A stretch of DNA of 64,000 nt from contig NC_087071.1 of assembly GCF_963678635.1 (NCBI RefSeq), positions 17,173,613 through 17,237,612 on the forward strand, given 5' to 3'. The stretch is from Symsagittifera roscoffensis (taxonomy: Eukaryota > Xenacoelomorpha > Acoela > Convolutidae). Made by a program: the position numbers and the translations under genes. Positions within the stretch are counted from its first letter, which is position 1. Every line of letters begins with the position of its first letter. This document shows, piece after piece, positions 1 through 11,524 of this stretch. Under the pieces are notes generated by a model. The model was given only the letters and a program-made list of their open reading frames with translations, made no database searches and had not been told where the DNA came from.

Positions 1-168
1 TATTTATGGTTGGTGTTGTTTTTTTATTCAGTCAATTTTTGTTGATCGAAATAATAGTTTTTCACAAAATTTTTTTTTGCCCCATTGAAGATATCGACTC
101 CCAGACATCAAAGATGTTTTACCTCTGACCGTTAACGTTCTGTTGACTCAGTTATCTCTAAATGGATT

Positions 169-592
169 TTTTAATGCTCTAATAACAAAAGAAGTGCATT
201 CATATTCAGAAATGCACATATGAATGCCCTTAGGTATATATGCACTTTTTGATTTCAATTTATGTTCATTTGCAAGAAGGTCGGCAAAGTGCACTCTCCA
301 ATTATGAAAGCTGAAATAGCGCGAAAAAACGTGATCGATTTCTAATTTCGAAAATGGAAATTAATTATCACATCTCCCAGCAAAATAAAGCTTAAATCTT
401 TTGATCCAGTTTTCTCAATTTGGGTTAATTTTATTAAAAAGTGTCAACCATAAATTGTTCTACCAAGTTCAAAGAGCATTAAAGCCATCTATTTCTTCGA
501 AATTCAAACGTTGTTTTCAAAAGACAAGTCAGAATTTTTGCTTCCTTGCGTTCATTACTCTTTTCCAGCTGTCAGCTGGCTATGTTTTTTGT
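169..592 (+). repeat. Hairpin-tailed repeat family A, copy 1
   Basis: Nearly complete copy of the dominant dispersed repeat of the window (described at 25964). It starts in the segment that reads 'atgctctaataac', carries the TGCATTCATA...TATGAATGC inverted repeat, and ends in CCAGCTGTCAGCTGG followed by CTATG. The tail palindrome differs from the usual CCAACTG/CAGTTGG on both arms in a compensating way. The short open frames inside are chance frames. Bases 1-168 upstream show nothing I can assign. Confidence 0.7.
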
Positions 593-639
593 TGAAAATT
601 GAAGGTTCAAAAATGTTGAATCTTGTTGAAGTCTCAGTA

Positions 640-1052
640 AACGTAATGAGGTCGCTGAATTAGGTCGTAAGAGTTTTCCGTTTTTTTATGTTGATATTTT
701 TTGTTTCTACTTCTGTTTTCTTTTTAAGTCCAGTTCTTGCCCTTTATTAAAGTAACGCAAGCTCTATTATGGAACAGCAAATGTGTACGGTCACGAAAAA
801 CGTGAACAACTTCTTGATTCGGAAGTGGGTTTTAATCATAAAATTTTCCAGCAGTATTAAAAGTTTACCATTGATCCAGTTTTCTCGAATTTGGTTAAGT
901 GGTCAAAAAGTGTCAATCATAATTTTTTCGAGAAATTCAAAGAGCCTTGCGGCCATCTCTTTTTTTTAATTTTGAGAGAAGAAAGTTAAGTATTTTTCAA
1001 AAATATGCTCTCATTGACTCTATTCCAACTGTATGCTGGCTATGCTCGATTT
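640..1052 (+). repeat. Repeat family A, diverged copy 2
   Basis: Second, more diverged family A copy next to the first. Recognisable blocks are 'cgaaaaacgtgaacaacttct', 'gatccagttttctc', 'gtgtcaatcat' and the tail 'ttccaactgtatgctgg'. Bases 1053-1270 after it show no recognisable feature. Confidence 0.55.
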
Positions 1053-1269
1053 CTTTTCATTTTCAATCCTAATAATCCTGATTAGCCAAAAATATAATTC
1101 CTGTTTCACGCGCTTAAAACCGAGATAACCTACATGGTGCTAATTGAAGGCAACAAAAGATGTTTGCCAGTTTTTCAAAAACTTATACTGCCTAATTTTT
1201 AACCATTGTTATACCATTCTATGAGCTAAATTGTTTGAAGCGTTTTCCATTTGACTTTATCTTCGAAAG

Positions 1270-2600
1270 ACAAACAAATACTAGTGATATTACGCCACTA
1301 GTATTGCCTTAAAGGCAAAAATAAAAACAACTACAAAGTGGAAATGCGCAAAAAAACCCAACTCTTAAATACCGCGCAACAGCAGTTACGGATAAGAAAA
1401 TTTTATTGAAACGAGAGGTGCACTTAATCACGTTATTTTCGCGGGCAAACCTGATGCTGGACTAGTTTTGAAAAACATCAAGGATCTGAGCGATATAATA
1501 CCCCAGCCGTCGCAACTGCAATTCAGCCCATAACAGACGAAATTGCCACTCAGCTACCCCTACCAAGAAAAGAAAATTTAGTTCGAACTGCGCAGCGAGT
1601 GCGCAAGCAACGAGAACAAGTCTTGCCAGTCTCCTCAGCAAGCAGAAATTTCGAAATACCCGAACTTTTCAAAAATTTTATTAGATTTGACAGCGGACAA
1701 AGTGATCATGAGAGGATAATTTTATTCGCCGACACTGAAACGCTACGTGTGCTGGAAAATTCCAACTTTTGGTTGGCTGACGGAAAGTTCAAAGTCACCA
1801 CAAAGTTGTTTTATCAACTTTACTCTATAAAAATTAGTCTCTCAGGAATAGCCTTCGCTTGTATATGTGCGTTTCTACCAAATAAAACGAAAACCTACCA
1901 CCGGTTTTTAGAATCCCTAAAAAATTTAGCCCTTGATAGTTTGCCTGAAAAAGATTTGCTTGATTTTCAGCAAGCCGCTATTCAAGCGTTTCAGTAAAGT
2001 TTTCCAGAGTCCAAGCTCTGGGGATGTTTTTTCACCTTTCACAAAGTTATATAAGAAAAATCGCGGAACTCGGATTAAAACAAGATAACAAAACAAACCA
2101 CGAGTTAACTTAAGCTTCTAAAATTTTTCCCTCACTGACTTTCGAAAAAGAAGAAGAAATAGGAAATTTATACGATTAAGTAGTCGAAGAAATTCAAATA
2201 GTATGCGATCGTGTACCATACAAGAGTCGGAAAAATCGCAAAAGTTGACGATCTATGCCTTTATTTTGGATCCAAGTAGATAAAAAGTCCAGTCCCCGAA
2301 TCGAGAAGTCATATTCCCTACTTCACTATGGAATCAAAGAGATGCGGCATCATCCAGTTTGGCCAGAACAACAAATTCTGTAGAGGACTGGCATTATGTC
2401 TTACAGTCAGTTTTCAGTGAAACGCATCCCAGTATATGGACAGTGATTGCAAATTTGCAAATAGACGCTTCCGTCCAAAAATTTAAATTCTGTAACGGCT
2501 CGAGTGGGCACCAATTTACAAAAAAGAAAAAGTACCGGGTGCTAAATGAAAAAGAAGAGTTTTATGCATGTTTACGAAGAACAAACTGATTTGCAGTTCT
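1270..2600 (+). pseudogene. MULE transposase remnant with FLYWCH zinc-finger end
   Basis: Decayed Mutator-like transposase. Around 1365-1480 the end of a FLYWCH-like zinc finger is readable across a frameshift: KYRATAVTDKK, then the CxxH-type tail NHVIFAGKPDAG. From 1599 a 132-codon frame has the typical MULE core FADTETLRVL...FWLADGKFKV...FYQLYSI...ALLPNKT-like. Further frames give CFFHLSQS-like sequence near 2025, then TTNSVEDWHYVLQS and HPSIWTVI at 2359-2450, the usual MULE C-terminal segment. At least three frameshifts and stops separate the pieces, so no intact protein can be made. Terminal inverted repeats and a target duplication were not found. Family assignment rests on order and spacing of these motifs. 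Confidence 0.75.
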
Positions 2601-2689
2601 TTGGCGCTATGGCGAACTTGAGTTAAATGATTGTTCTCTTCTTCTTTGCATATGTTTTTAAATTAAAACTTTTTATGTTACTTTTTACT

Positions 2690-2890
2690 GAAAAGACGTC
2701 TCCTTGCAGCCTCCCGGAGACATGAAAAACGCCTTGACTTGACTAGCATTTGGAAAATGCTGTCTTTAGCAATTTAATCCCGGAACAATAGCTCCTTTGG
2801 ATGGGACGCTAGGTTGGGACTAGGGGCTGGCAAACCCTTCAGACATTGCGTTGTATACCGTTATTTAAAAAAAAAATTGACAAACAGTAG
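2690..2890 (+). repeat. Dispersed repeat family F, copy 1
   Basis: About 200 bases shared with 39405-39585. Common blocks are 'tgaaaagacgt', 'ccttgcag', 'tagcaatttaa', 'gctaggttgggacta' and 'gggctggcaaaccctt'. GC-rich compared with its surroundings. It looks like the conserved 3' part of a short interspersed or non-LTR element; the class is not clear. Bases 2891-3430 hold nothing recognisable. Confidence 0.6.
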
Positions 2891-3429
2891 ATGGTTAGAA
2901 AAATTAGTTAAGTTTTACTTTAAAATGATCGGTATTTGAACTCAAAAAGATCGGCTTAGATCAACTTTTTGGTCATAACCAGTTTTCATTCCATAATTCA
3001 ATTAAATTCAGTCAATTAATCTGCAAGACCATTTATTATTGGCTGGAGTTTATGCAAGATCATGTTCATTTTTTGAAAAATCTAATCGATATCGGTTACT
3101 AATTTGTAGATTTTAAGTTCGTTTTCAAGTTGAGATCAAAGTCTATACTATCGGAAGGTCATTTCTGTTCAAATCTAAACCGCATTTAGCAGCTTGCATG
3201 TTATTTCGTTGTTTCGCAAAGTTTTTCGCAATTAAAGCTTTGATGTTTACGGAGGCTATGGTTCCAAATCCTTTTCAAATACGTTTTACTTTGATTCTAG
3301 CAAGTGTTTTTAAAACGGGGTTAAATTGTTGTGGGGTTATTTAATTCCGGGGTTATATGAGAGAGGGAGATGGGGTTACGAAAAAGGGGGTTAAAAAGCG
3401 CGGGGGTGATAAGCTTGGGAACCGAAAAA

Positions 3430-3620
3430 CTTACCTATCGATCTAGTTATTTCAAATTCAGTTAATTTTAGCAAAAAAATCAATCATAAAGTGTTCTTGA
3501 AATTCAAAAAGCTTAAGGCCAATAAGTTTTTTTTTGGCTTGGAAGCTCGAATTTAATTTTTTTTTATTTTCTTGCCTTCATTGACTCTATTCTAATTGTA
3601 TGTTGCCTGTGTTTTGTCTT
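3430..3620 (+). repeat. Repeat family A, 3' fragment
   Basis: 5'-truncated family A copy with 'cttacctatcgatc', 'tcaatcataaa', 'cttgaaattcaaa' and the decayed tail 'ctattctaattgtatgttg'. Bases 3620-4385 contain no recognisable feature. Confidence 0.5.
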
Positions 3621-4384
3621 TGAAATGTTTAAAAAATGCTTGTCTCTGGAATGTTTTTCTTGTTTTTTTTTCATTTGGCTGTCTTCTTCCCAGTGTTTTG
3701 TAGATTCAGCTATCTTCAATCATCAGTTTCATGCTTCGAAAATAACGATGTAACCATAAGTTTTTTTGCTTGGCAAATTTCAGTACGATTAAAAGCCATT
3801 TTCATCATAGTTTCATCCAGAAATGAATTAGGCAATTAGTTTTTGTGAAGCTCCGTATATCTACTTATTTGGATTGTTTTTGATATTCATCATAAATTTT
3901 TTTACTCGGCTTCAATAAATGGGATGCAATTGCGTGCTACAAAAGAAATAAAACGGAATTGACTTGAAACTAAAATCGAAATTGACCTTAACAATTTTAG
4001 ACCAGTTGTTTTTTCTTTTGAAATACTTTTTAAGTAACTATTTGATTTTTCGGCTTTTTTGCGTACATTGTCACCTTTCCAAATGTCTGTTCCCTATATT
4101 ATTTTTGTTATAGTCTTGAACATAAGCGTGGTTAAAAACGATACAAAGTGTGCATTGGTTCAGGTTAATCACTTCTTATGAAAGTCTGAAGGTTACATAA
4201 AATATGCGTAGTCTTGTCAGTTGCCTTCAGAGCATTTTTTGATTCAATGTCATTGAACGAAGGGAAGACTTTCATTTGGGAAGACTGTAAAATTTGCATC
4301 ATGAGATGTAAGAACGCTATTAAAACCCGAATCAACGTCACTACTAGTGGAGGATCTTCAGGCTTATCGAAACACGAATTCAAG

Positions 4385-7045
4385 GAGAGCTAATGAAAAC
4401 CCTCCTCAATTCGAGAGACGAGGCGAGCTACAAACTCTACTGCTCCTGGTACCAAGAAAATAGAGGGTTATATGGTGTAGCTATTGACATCAAAAGCTGT
4501 CTGGCGAACCATTACATGGAATGGAAAGATTTTGGCGCAAGAATCTGTTTCTTGAGAGTTGTGCTAAGTCAGTGGCGTTCTCCGTTGTTTGTGTCTATGC
4601 CCCGAATGAAGAAGCATAAATTGCAGATAAAGAGGACTCCTCGAAAAGATATACTTCCTAGAGGCAGAGATCTAAATGCCAAGGTAGCCGAACCGCTTGA
4701 CGGCGAAAAGAAGCATATCGGGCGTTTTGGACTTGGAGTCTTGCAAATTTTGTAGTCCTTAACGGTATTGTAATCTGTAATGCAGCATTCCGAAAAATAA
4801 ACATTCCTCAAATGACCGCCGTGCTAGAAATCAAACAGAATATATTATGGTATCCCGAAAGTGGCGATCCAGTTTTACAGATGCGTTTACTGCGAGCGCG
4901 TGTTCGCCTCAGGCTGAAAGCGTATACTAAGCATGTGAAAAAGGTGAAATACAATACATCTGCCATAAAAAAGTTAGAAACTGCCAAACAAGTGCAAATC
5001 AGCATTAGGAAAGCCATCGCTCAATGATGAAATCGACATCGAAAAACCGTGAGTCGAATTAAAATCCACAATACACAAGGAAGCTGAAAACACCCTTGGC
5101 TTAACTAAACGAAAACCAAGTCCCTGGCTTAGCAATGAAACAATGAACGTAGTTGAAAAACGTGCCAGAGCCAGAAACAAATTGACAAAGGCGAAACTAC
5201 GCAAAGAAGTTAAACGAAAAGTCCGCAATGTCTAAAAATACATATTACAGTAAATTGACCGAAGAACTTGTCCTGGCTGACGAATCAAGAAACCTTCGGA
5301 AATTATATTCCATTGTAAAAAAAAGCAGCTAGCAGGCAAAGGAAAAACCCAGATCACCGATACCCTGAAATATTTAAACGACGAGTTGATAACTGACGCG
5401 AAAGTGCGCGTAGAAGAATGGGCCCGGCATTTCGGAATGCTTCTTGATATACCAGCTCCAGACCCATTGGAAATGCATTCAATCGGTGCGCAGCGCCTCG
5501 AAATTGTCCACTCTGAACCACAACACTTTGAAGGTATCCAATGCCATTCAAAAACTTAAACAAAATAAGGCTGGAGGGGTCGACGCCAGATCCCCAGAAC
5601 TGCTGGAAAATGGTGGCGAAGAAATTTCCTACAAGCTTACCGATCTCCTTAGTAAATTCTGGTACAGAATAAAATTCCCCAACACTGGAAAACAGCTGAA
5701 ATAGTACTGGTACACAAAAAAGGCATTAAATTGGATTGTGGCAACTACAGAGGAGTATCCCTGCTTGTAAGTCGCCTTTAAAGTTCTCGAAGCGTTACTG
5801 AAAAATCGATTTGAGCCAGCATACGAGAGTTATGCAAGGAAAAACCAGGCAGGTTTTAAACCCACAAGAGGCTGCCGAGACCAGGTGTTCTCAATTTGCC
5901 AGATCTTCGAACAATGATAACTTTATAAAAGATACACAAATCTTATACTTGTTGCCTTCGAAGCAGCATTCGATAGTGTAGATAGAGAGTGCATCGGAAA
6001 AACTTGTTGTAACCTTGAACTGATAGTTAGTCTAATAAATCTTTTGAAATCTATGTACACTGAAGCTTACAGTCAATTGGGAGTCTATAATAGCATTCAA
6101 AGAAGTTTTAGTATTCTCTGTGGTGTCAGACAAGGTTCAATCTTGTCGCCCTTTCTTTTTAATCTGATCATCGACTGGGCAATATCTAGAGCCCTCTAAG
6201 AAAAAAAATGTTGGGGTCGCACTAGACGATATGGTTGTTGCGGATCTGGATTTTGCAAATGACATCTGTCTGCTCGCCGATAACCCGGAAGACGCATGGA
6301 AGCTCCTTGATCGAATGGCCGAAAACGCAGCGTGCGTTGGACTCGAAATAAATATTGACAAGACCAAGTTGTGCTCTCACACCATTGTCCAGAATTTTAT
6401 TGTCAAGTCAACAACCAAGAAATAGAAAGAGTAGAAGACTTTACTTATTTGAGAAGAAGGATCCAACTGAATGAGATATATCAAAAGAGGTCAAAAGCCG
6501 GATAGGAAAGGCAGTCGAAATCTACAAAGCCTGCTTCAGAAGTGTTCGTCTTCATGGAGCCGAAACTTGGCCCATCAAAGAATCTGATAACAAAAGAATG
6601 AATGTCTTGAAAGTAGGTGCTTGCGAAAGATTCCCACAATTGATACAACCTACAACATCAGACTTAAGGCCGAACTGGATAAACGTTAGCATTGACCATA
6701 CAACTCGGAAGGCTGAAGTGGCTCGGTCGTTTTCTTCGTTTGGACCACTCAGAGATCCCGAATGCTGCCATAGAGTTTGAAAAAGGAGACGCCTGGCGAC
6801 GATCCCCAGGTGGTAGCAGAAAATCGTGGCGCAAAATAGTCCGAGATGAAATTAAAACTCATGTAAAGCCGCCGAAAATTACGATCAAGGCATGGGAGAG
6901 TGAGTGGTTGGAACGATGCAAAGACCTGGCTCAAAAAGCAAGTAATGTAGAGCTTTGTGTCGGGAAATCACATTGGGGACCTGGAAGACTTTCGTTTAGG
7001 TCGTGGTTTTTTCAGAAAACAAAACACGCTCAAGTGTAGTTTTTT
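4385..7045 (+). pseudogene. Non-LTR retrotransposon remnant (endonuclease-reverse transcriptase)
   Basis: Old LINE-type open reading frame broken by many stops and frameshifts. The 5' part (4393-4755) reads RGRDLNAKVAEPLDGEKKHI, as in apurinic-type endonucleases of this class. 5444-5704 gives KVSNAIQKLKQNKAGGVDA and 'FP.TGKQLK', the start of the reverse transcriptase domain. 6231-6425 has DLDFANDICLLADNPEDAWK, the catalytic motif C, but with FAND where FADD is expected, so a catalytic Asp is lost. The end at 6692-6960 shows LKWLGRFLRLDHSEIP and WRRSPGGSRKSWRKIVRDE, the usual C-terminal signature of CR1/RTE-like endonuclease-RTs. Clade is not settled. It cannot encode an active protein. Confidence 0.8.
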
Positions 7046-7295
7046 TCGGTTTTCTCAGCTCGCTGGACTTTTAATATAAAATTGTCCTTTATAAATGCGA
7101 CTTGAAATTGAAAGAACGTTAATGCCATCTATTTTTTTCGCTGAAGCTCAATATCTGAAAACCTTTTTTTTCGGTTCTCTTCGAGTTCACTGGCGCTTTA
7201 GAGTCTAGTTATTTAAATAACTAAATACATGAAATAATGTAATGTATTGGGTGTCTGTAATTGTTGGTTCGTGGATGAATTGAAGATGAGTTAAT

Positions 7296-7964
7296 ACAGT
7301 GCTGATTTAAATTATCCCGACAAAACGAATAAAACGCGTTTTTCTCAAATTGGGTTGACTTTAGACAAAAATTTATGAAGATAAAACTTGCCCAGAATTT
7401 TAGCAAAATTAACTTGGTGTTATTTATTTTTCGGAATACGGGTCCAAAATTTTACCCCAAAAACGACCATTTTGGGAATATTTTTAGTCAATCAACAGTT
7501 ACGACAAAAATTTCAGCAAAGTTTGAAAAGAGTATAATCGTCTCAGTTTTGTTTAAATAAACTCATTTTAGTTTGATAGTCAAAAAATGACATTTTTTTA
7601 ATATAAAATACCAATTTTTTATACAAAAGCTTTTTTAAATGTTTTGCGCCAATTTTTGGAGATTATACCCTTCTCAATTTTTTGAGCTAAATAATAGGCT
7701 TATTTTTATACTATTTTGTCAGCAGTTGAACCGATAGTTTTGGCGTAATTGTTGATTGACTAAAAATGCCAGAAATGGTCGTTTTTGGGGTAAAATTTTG
7801 GACCGGAATTTCGAAAAAAAAACACCATATTAATTCTACTATAATTCTAAGCAACTTTTGTATTCATAAGTTTTTGTCTAAATTCAACCCAATTCGAGAA
7901 GAACGCGTTTTAGTTTTCAACTTTCATTAGATTTTTCCGGATAATTTAAATTAGCGCTGTATAA
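7296..7964. mobile_element. Fold-back element with ~300-bp inverted arms
   Basis: Two long inverted arms (about 7296-7560 and 7690-7964) surround a short centre. The outer ends match as TACAGTGCTGATTTAAATTA and, reversed, TACAGCGCTAATTTAAATTA, each flanked by TA. Inner matching blocks include 'ccaaaattttaccccaaaaa' against its reverse at 7787. The arms are diverged, so the insertion is not recent. No coding capacity. A related end, with 'ggacaatttaaataatcactgta', occurs at 43165-43243. A non-autonomous fold-back or MITE-type DNA transposon is the simplest reading. Confidence 0.7.
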
Positions 7965-8032
7965 ATGAAAATTTTAAATCGATTCTGGTCGTACTAGCTT
8001 TTCTTTGGTTTTGATGAAGGCATATCAAAGCT

Positions 8033-8410
8033 TCAGTCTAAGTCTATAATCCATCGAGATGATGGCGGTAACGTGTACATTAAATTCATTAGTTCGGCCA
8101 CATATTGAGCTTCATCCTTAATTTTTGCATCTGGAAATAATTTCAATAATTCCTCCAATTTTTTTTCGGATTCACTGAATGCTTCGTCTTTAGTGACTAT
8201 CAGGTGAACTTGACACAGTACACGGGCTCTCGATATCGCATTGTAAAGATATGGTTGAAAACTTTTCTTCAAGTTGTGTTTGTTCATCTCCAAGATAATG
8301 TGACAAACGGTGAACTCAGTAGAAGCGATAACAGGGGGGCCATTACCCTCGAAGCAGTGCGAAATCAAGAGTTTTGGGTATGTTTTTTGTAACCAGACTA
8401 AAGGGTGCGT
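8033..8410 (-). CDS. NERD-helicase gene, C-terminal exon (motif VI)
   Basis: Candidate last exon of the helicase gene whose other exons lie at 12990-13658 and 14992-16241. It opens behind an acceptor-like 'ttggtttacag' and runs to a TGA at 8033. It encodes YNAISRARVLCQVHLIV, the superfamily-1 helicase motif VI (the arginine-finger strand), preceded by a stretch in the place of motif V. After it comes a short helical tail and stop. The exon would have to join about 4.6 kb of repeat-filled intron. I could not find a donor at the end of the preceding block with a matching phase, so one exon may be missing or the gene may be dead. A stand-alone function is unlikely. Confidence 0.5.
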   Translation of the reverse strand, partial: THPLVWLQKTYPKLLISHCFEGNGPPVIASTEFTVCHIILEMNKHNLKKSFQPYLYNAISRARVLCQVHLIVTKDEAFSESEKKLEELLKLFPDAKIKDEAQYVAELMNLMYTLPPSSRWIIDLD

Positions 8411-8764
8411 TCTGTAAACCAACGTATCAGTAAATCACCAGAACATCAAAACCAAATTACGTAATAATTACATCAATTTTGGAATTGGTACTACTATGAT
8501 AGAATGGTTCCTTTAAAATAACCAGCTCCCTAGAGAATAAGACATCTGGAGCTCTAAAATTGTTTAATATATATGAGTTAGCCATTCAGAAAGATGTCGC
8601 AGCATATTTTCAAACAAATTTTTTGATTCGTTTTTCCTAAAACCTCCCCTCTCACCGTTTAAAGATGGAAAATTTAAAAAAAACGCCAAAATTGAGTTTT
8701 GATGACAAATAATTTAACCCAATTGTGGTTGATAAATCCTAAAATAAGTTGGAGCGAGCATTTT

Positions 8765-8928
8765 TCTTGGCCCGTGTGAACAATCTCCCCCCTTAAATTA
8801 AATGGCAAATTCAAGCTGTAAGGCCTGCATATATTATGCTCAAATCTGATTGGCTGAAAAGTATTAATTTTAACCAAGTGAACAATCTCCCTCCTTAATT
8901 GATTTAGGGGGGAGATTGATCACTTGGG
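8765..8928. mobile_element. MITE with AACAATCTCCC terminal inverted repeats
   Basis: About 160 bases. The left end reads GTGAACAATCTCCCCCCTTA and the right end, reversed, AAGTGATCAATCTCCCCCCT. A third inner copy of the terminal motif forms a near-perfect hairpin with the right end (8880-8926). A second copy of the element is at 21350-21515. No coding capacity; a non-autonomous DNA transposon. Confidence 0.65.
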
Positions 8929-9164
8929 CCAATTTTTCGTAAAAATAATTTTTACACAAATTAGTTTTTAAATTATTACATGCTAAATGCATGCGGGACC
9001 TGTCTATCATAGTTTCTTTTTCGAGGACCACTCTATCATAGTACCGCAGAATTCAAGTTTTATAGAAAAAATTTTTTCCTGTGCTAGAACGCTAATTTTG
9101 AAACTGTGAGGCTCATTGCAAGCGTTTATTCAGTTCATTTTAAAATAAATTTTCGTTGCGAGGA

Positions 9165-10120
9165 AAAAATAGTCTTTTTGAAGAAATCTCAGCATTTTCG
9201 ACTAACTGATCTGATCCACCAGTTACTGGTTTACTGAGGTATTGATTTACTGACCTATCAACCCATTTGCTTCGGGAAAGATCTCCAGTCCGACGATCCC
9301 TGATTTTCATTAGAGGTCCCTAAGTTTCATTTAAGCAATCACTGTATTACAAAACAAGTGATAACGTTAAGAGACAATTTTTTCGGTACAGAATAAAGAC
9401 TGTTTGTTTTCATTCTGATGTTATTTACCCACCCAAAGAACCATATGGGTGACAGGAGCTCAGACGGAAATTTAGACGGAAATATATTTTAGCTTCTTTT
9501 CAGCCAATCAGAATTGAGTATTCAAAAATCTCAGGGAACTCGCGAAAATCTCAATGTAAGCAAATAAATGCAGGCCATTAGTGTTAATATTGACCGATTA
9601 GATAATAAACAGATGATATTTCAAATGCCGGATCGAAGGTGGATTGGGACATATTTAATATTCAAAGAATACCGATTTACGAAAAATTGAAAAACGAAAA
9701 AAAATTGTTATATCACTTATTATATCTGAATGTATTATATTTACATTTTCTGTTATTCTTGACTTCGATTTTGTGAGAAAAATGCTTTCAGCCAATAGGA
9801 ACTTTTAGCGATTTTGATTGGTTGAAATTTTTCAATTATTCGGTCCCTCTAGCATGAGAACCCTCACCGTAGTCAGCGAAAGGTCGCGTCTAATTTGCTT
9901 ATCGTCGAATTTTCTAGCCACCGAGTCTTTTCGAATTTCAATTTAATTCGAGTGGTTGGACGACTTTTCAGCAGACCAAATTTTTACCAGAAACTTAAAT
10001 TAAGTGCCTTTTACCAGACTTGATAAACAAATGTGATTGGCTGATGTAGTGACACCGTTTAGTCTGGTTTTTTCGGTGGCCAGTCAATGAGCAGAATGGT
10101 CTAAGATCAGAAAGGGTCTA
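9165..10120 (+). repeat. Duplicated ~1-kb segment G, copy 1
   Basis: Direct duplicate of 11525-12630, from 'gtctttttgaagaaatctca' through 'actaactgatctgatccacc', 'acaaaacaagtgataac' and 'ggtcgcgtctaatttgctta' to 'ggtctaagatcagaaagg'. No conserved reading frame. The two copies flank a family B repeat in the same orientation, so this is either one element type inserted twice or a segmental duplication. Bases 8430-9165 otherwise hold the MITE only. Confidence 0.65.
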
Positions 10121-11520
10121 AGAGCACTTTTCTTGCATCTTGTTAAATGTTTTTTTATTTATTATTTTTGAATATTTTTTGTCAATCGATTATTTGGTTT
10201 CAATCGATATAATAATTTGAATGCCCTAGGTAAATATGCTTTTTTGAGTTCAATTCAAGTTCATTACACCGAAGACTTTAGTCAAGGTGTTATGGTATCG
10301 TGTAACGGGTTTTTTTTAATGTTGTCTGTTGTCAAGTGTCGACAAATAACGTCCACAGTTATCAATTATCATGTGGGCTGGACTATATCGCGCTATGTCA
10401 CGTGATTGCGTATGTTTGTTTCTTTATTTGTTCATCTTTATTTATTTAATTATCTGTTCTTCCTTACGATTTTTAGTTCTCGAACTGTTATTTCATGATC
10501 TTTGTCAATATATCAAAATTTTATTGTATACATGTGTTAGTACCATTTTTAGTTCTCGAACTGTTATTCCATGATCTTTGTCAATATAGCAAAATTTTGG
10601 TGTATACATGTGTTAATACGATTTTTAGCTCTAGAACTGTTATTCCATGATCTTTGTCAATATAGCAAAAATTTGACGTATACATGTGTTAGTACGATTT
10701 TTAGCTCTCGAACTGTTATTTCATGATCTTTGCCAATATAGCAAAATTTTGGTGTATACATGTGTTCGTACGATTTTTAGCTCACGAACTGTTATTTCAG
10801 GCCCTTTGTCAATATAGTAAAATTTTGGTGTATACATGTGTTAGTACGATTTTTAGTTCTAGAAGTGTTATTTTATGATCTTCGTTGATATATCAAAAAT
10901 TTAACCTATACATGTGTTAGTACGATTTTTAGTTCTAGAACTGTTATTTCAGGCTCTTTCTCGATATAGCAAAATTTTGGTGTATACATGTATTAGTACG
11001 ATTTTTTGTTCTAGAACTGTTATTCTTCAATTATTAGTTGTTCAAGTTGTTTGGTTTTTGCTTCAGTTTCTATGCCTTCGGTGTATTGCGCGTAGCGCCT
11101 ATGTTTTACTAGATGGTAGGCAAATTAAGAAAGTGAAAATAATGCGAAAAAGCTGAAAGCATTTTTTTACCAAGTGGATTTTAATTATTACATGTCCCAG
11201 TGAATAAAAGCACTTTTTGAATCAGTTTTCTCTAATGGGTTAGTTTTTTAAAAAATTGAGTCAATCATAAAAAAATGTTGAATTTTAAGAACTTTGGTTT
11301 TTTATGTATATATTTTTTCGAAAGTTGAAAAGTCCTCAAAAATAGTCAATCGTTTTAATTCATTTTAATTAATTGACACTTTTCTTGCCGTTTGTTTGCT
11401 ATGTTTACCAAATACTGCAACAAAAGTATTTGGTGTTTTTGGTGTTCTTTAACGGACGGAATGAGAGTTCACTGTTTTCCTTTGTTTCTTTTATTTCTTT
11501 ATTTATTTTATTTAATTTGG
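10121..11520 (+). repeat. Repeat family B, copy split by an insertion
   Basis: The pieces 10121-10266 and about 11100-11520 are contiguous in the second copy (16800-17345), where 'cacttttcttgcatcttgtt' is followed by 'aattcaagatcatttactag' without interruption. The roughly 830 bases between them, including the 76-bp tandem array, are therefore an insertion or expansion. Family B shares internal blocks with family A (such as 'gagttcaattcaa' and 'aggcaaattaagaaagtg') and looks like a relative of it. Confidence 0.6.
10466..11030 (+). repeat. Tandem repeat array, ~76-bp unit, about 7 copies
   Basis: The unit starts at 'acgatttttagttct', continues with 'gaactgttatttcatgatct' and 'gtatacatgtgttagt', and repeats about seven and a half times with roughly 10% divergence. 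The two short frames across it are products of the repetition. It lies inside the insertion that splits repeat B. Confidence 0.85.
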
Positions 11521-11524
11521 CCAA

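Noticed and set aside
401-969. Two 64-66-codon frames
   Set aside because: Both lie in family A repeats and are not conserved in other copies.
10466-11156. Frames of 62-80 codons in the 76-bp array
   Set aside because: Repetition artefacts; the frame is not kept between units.
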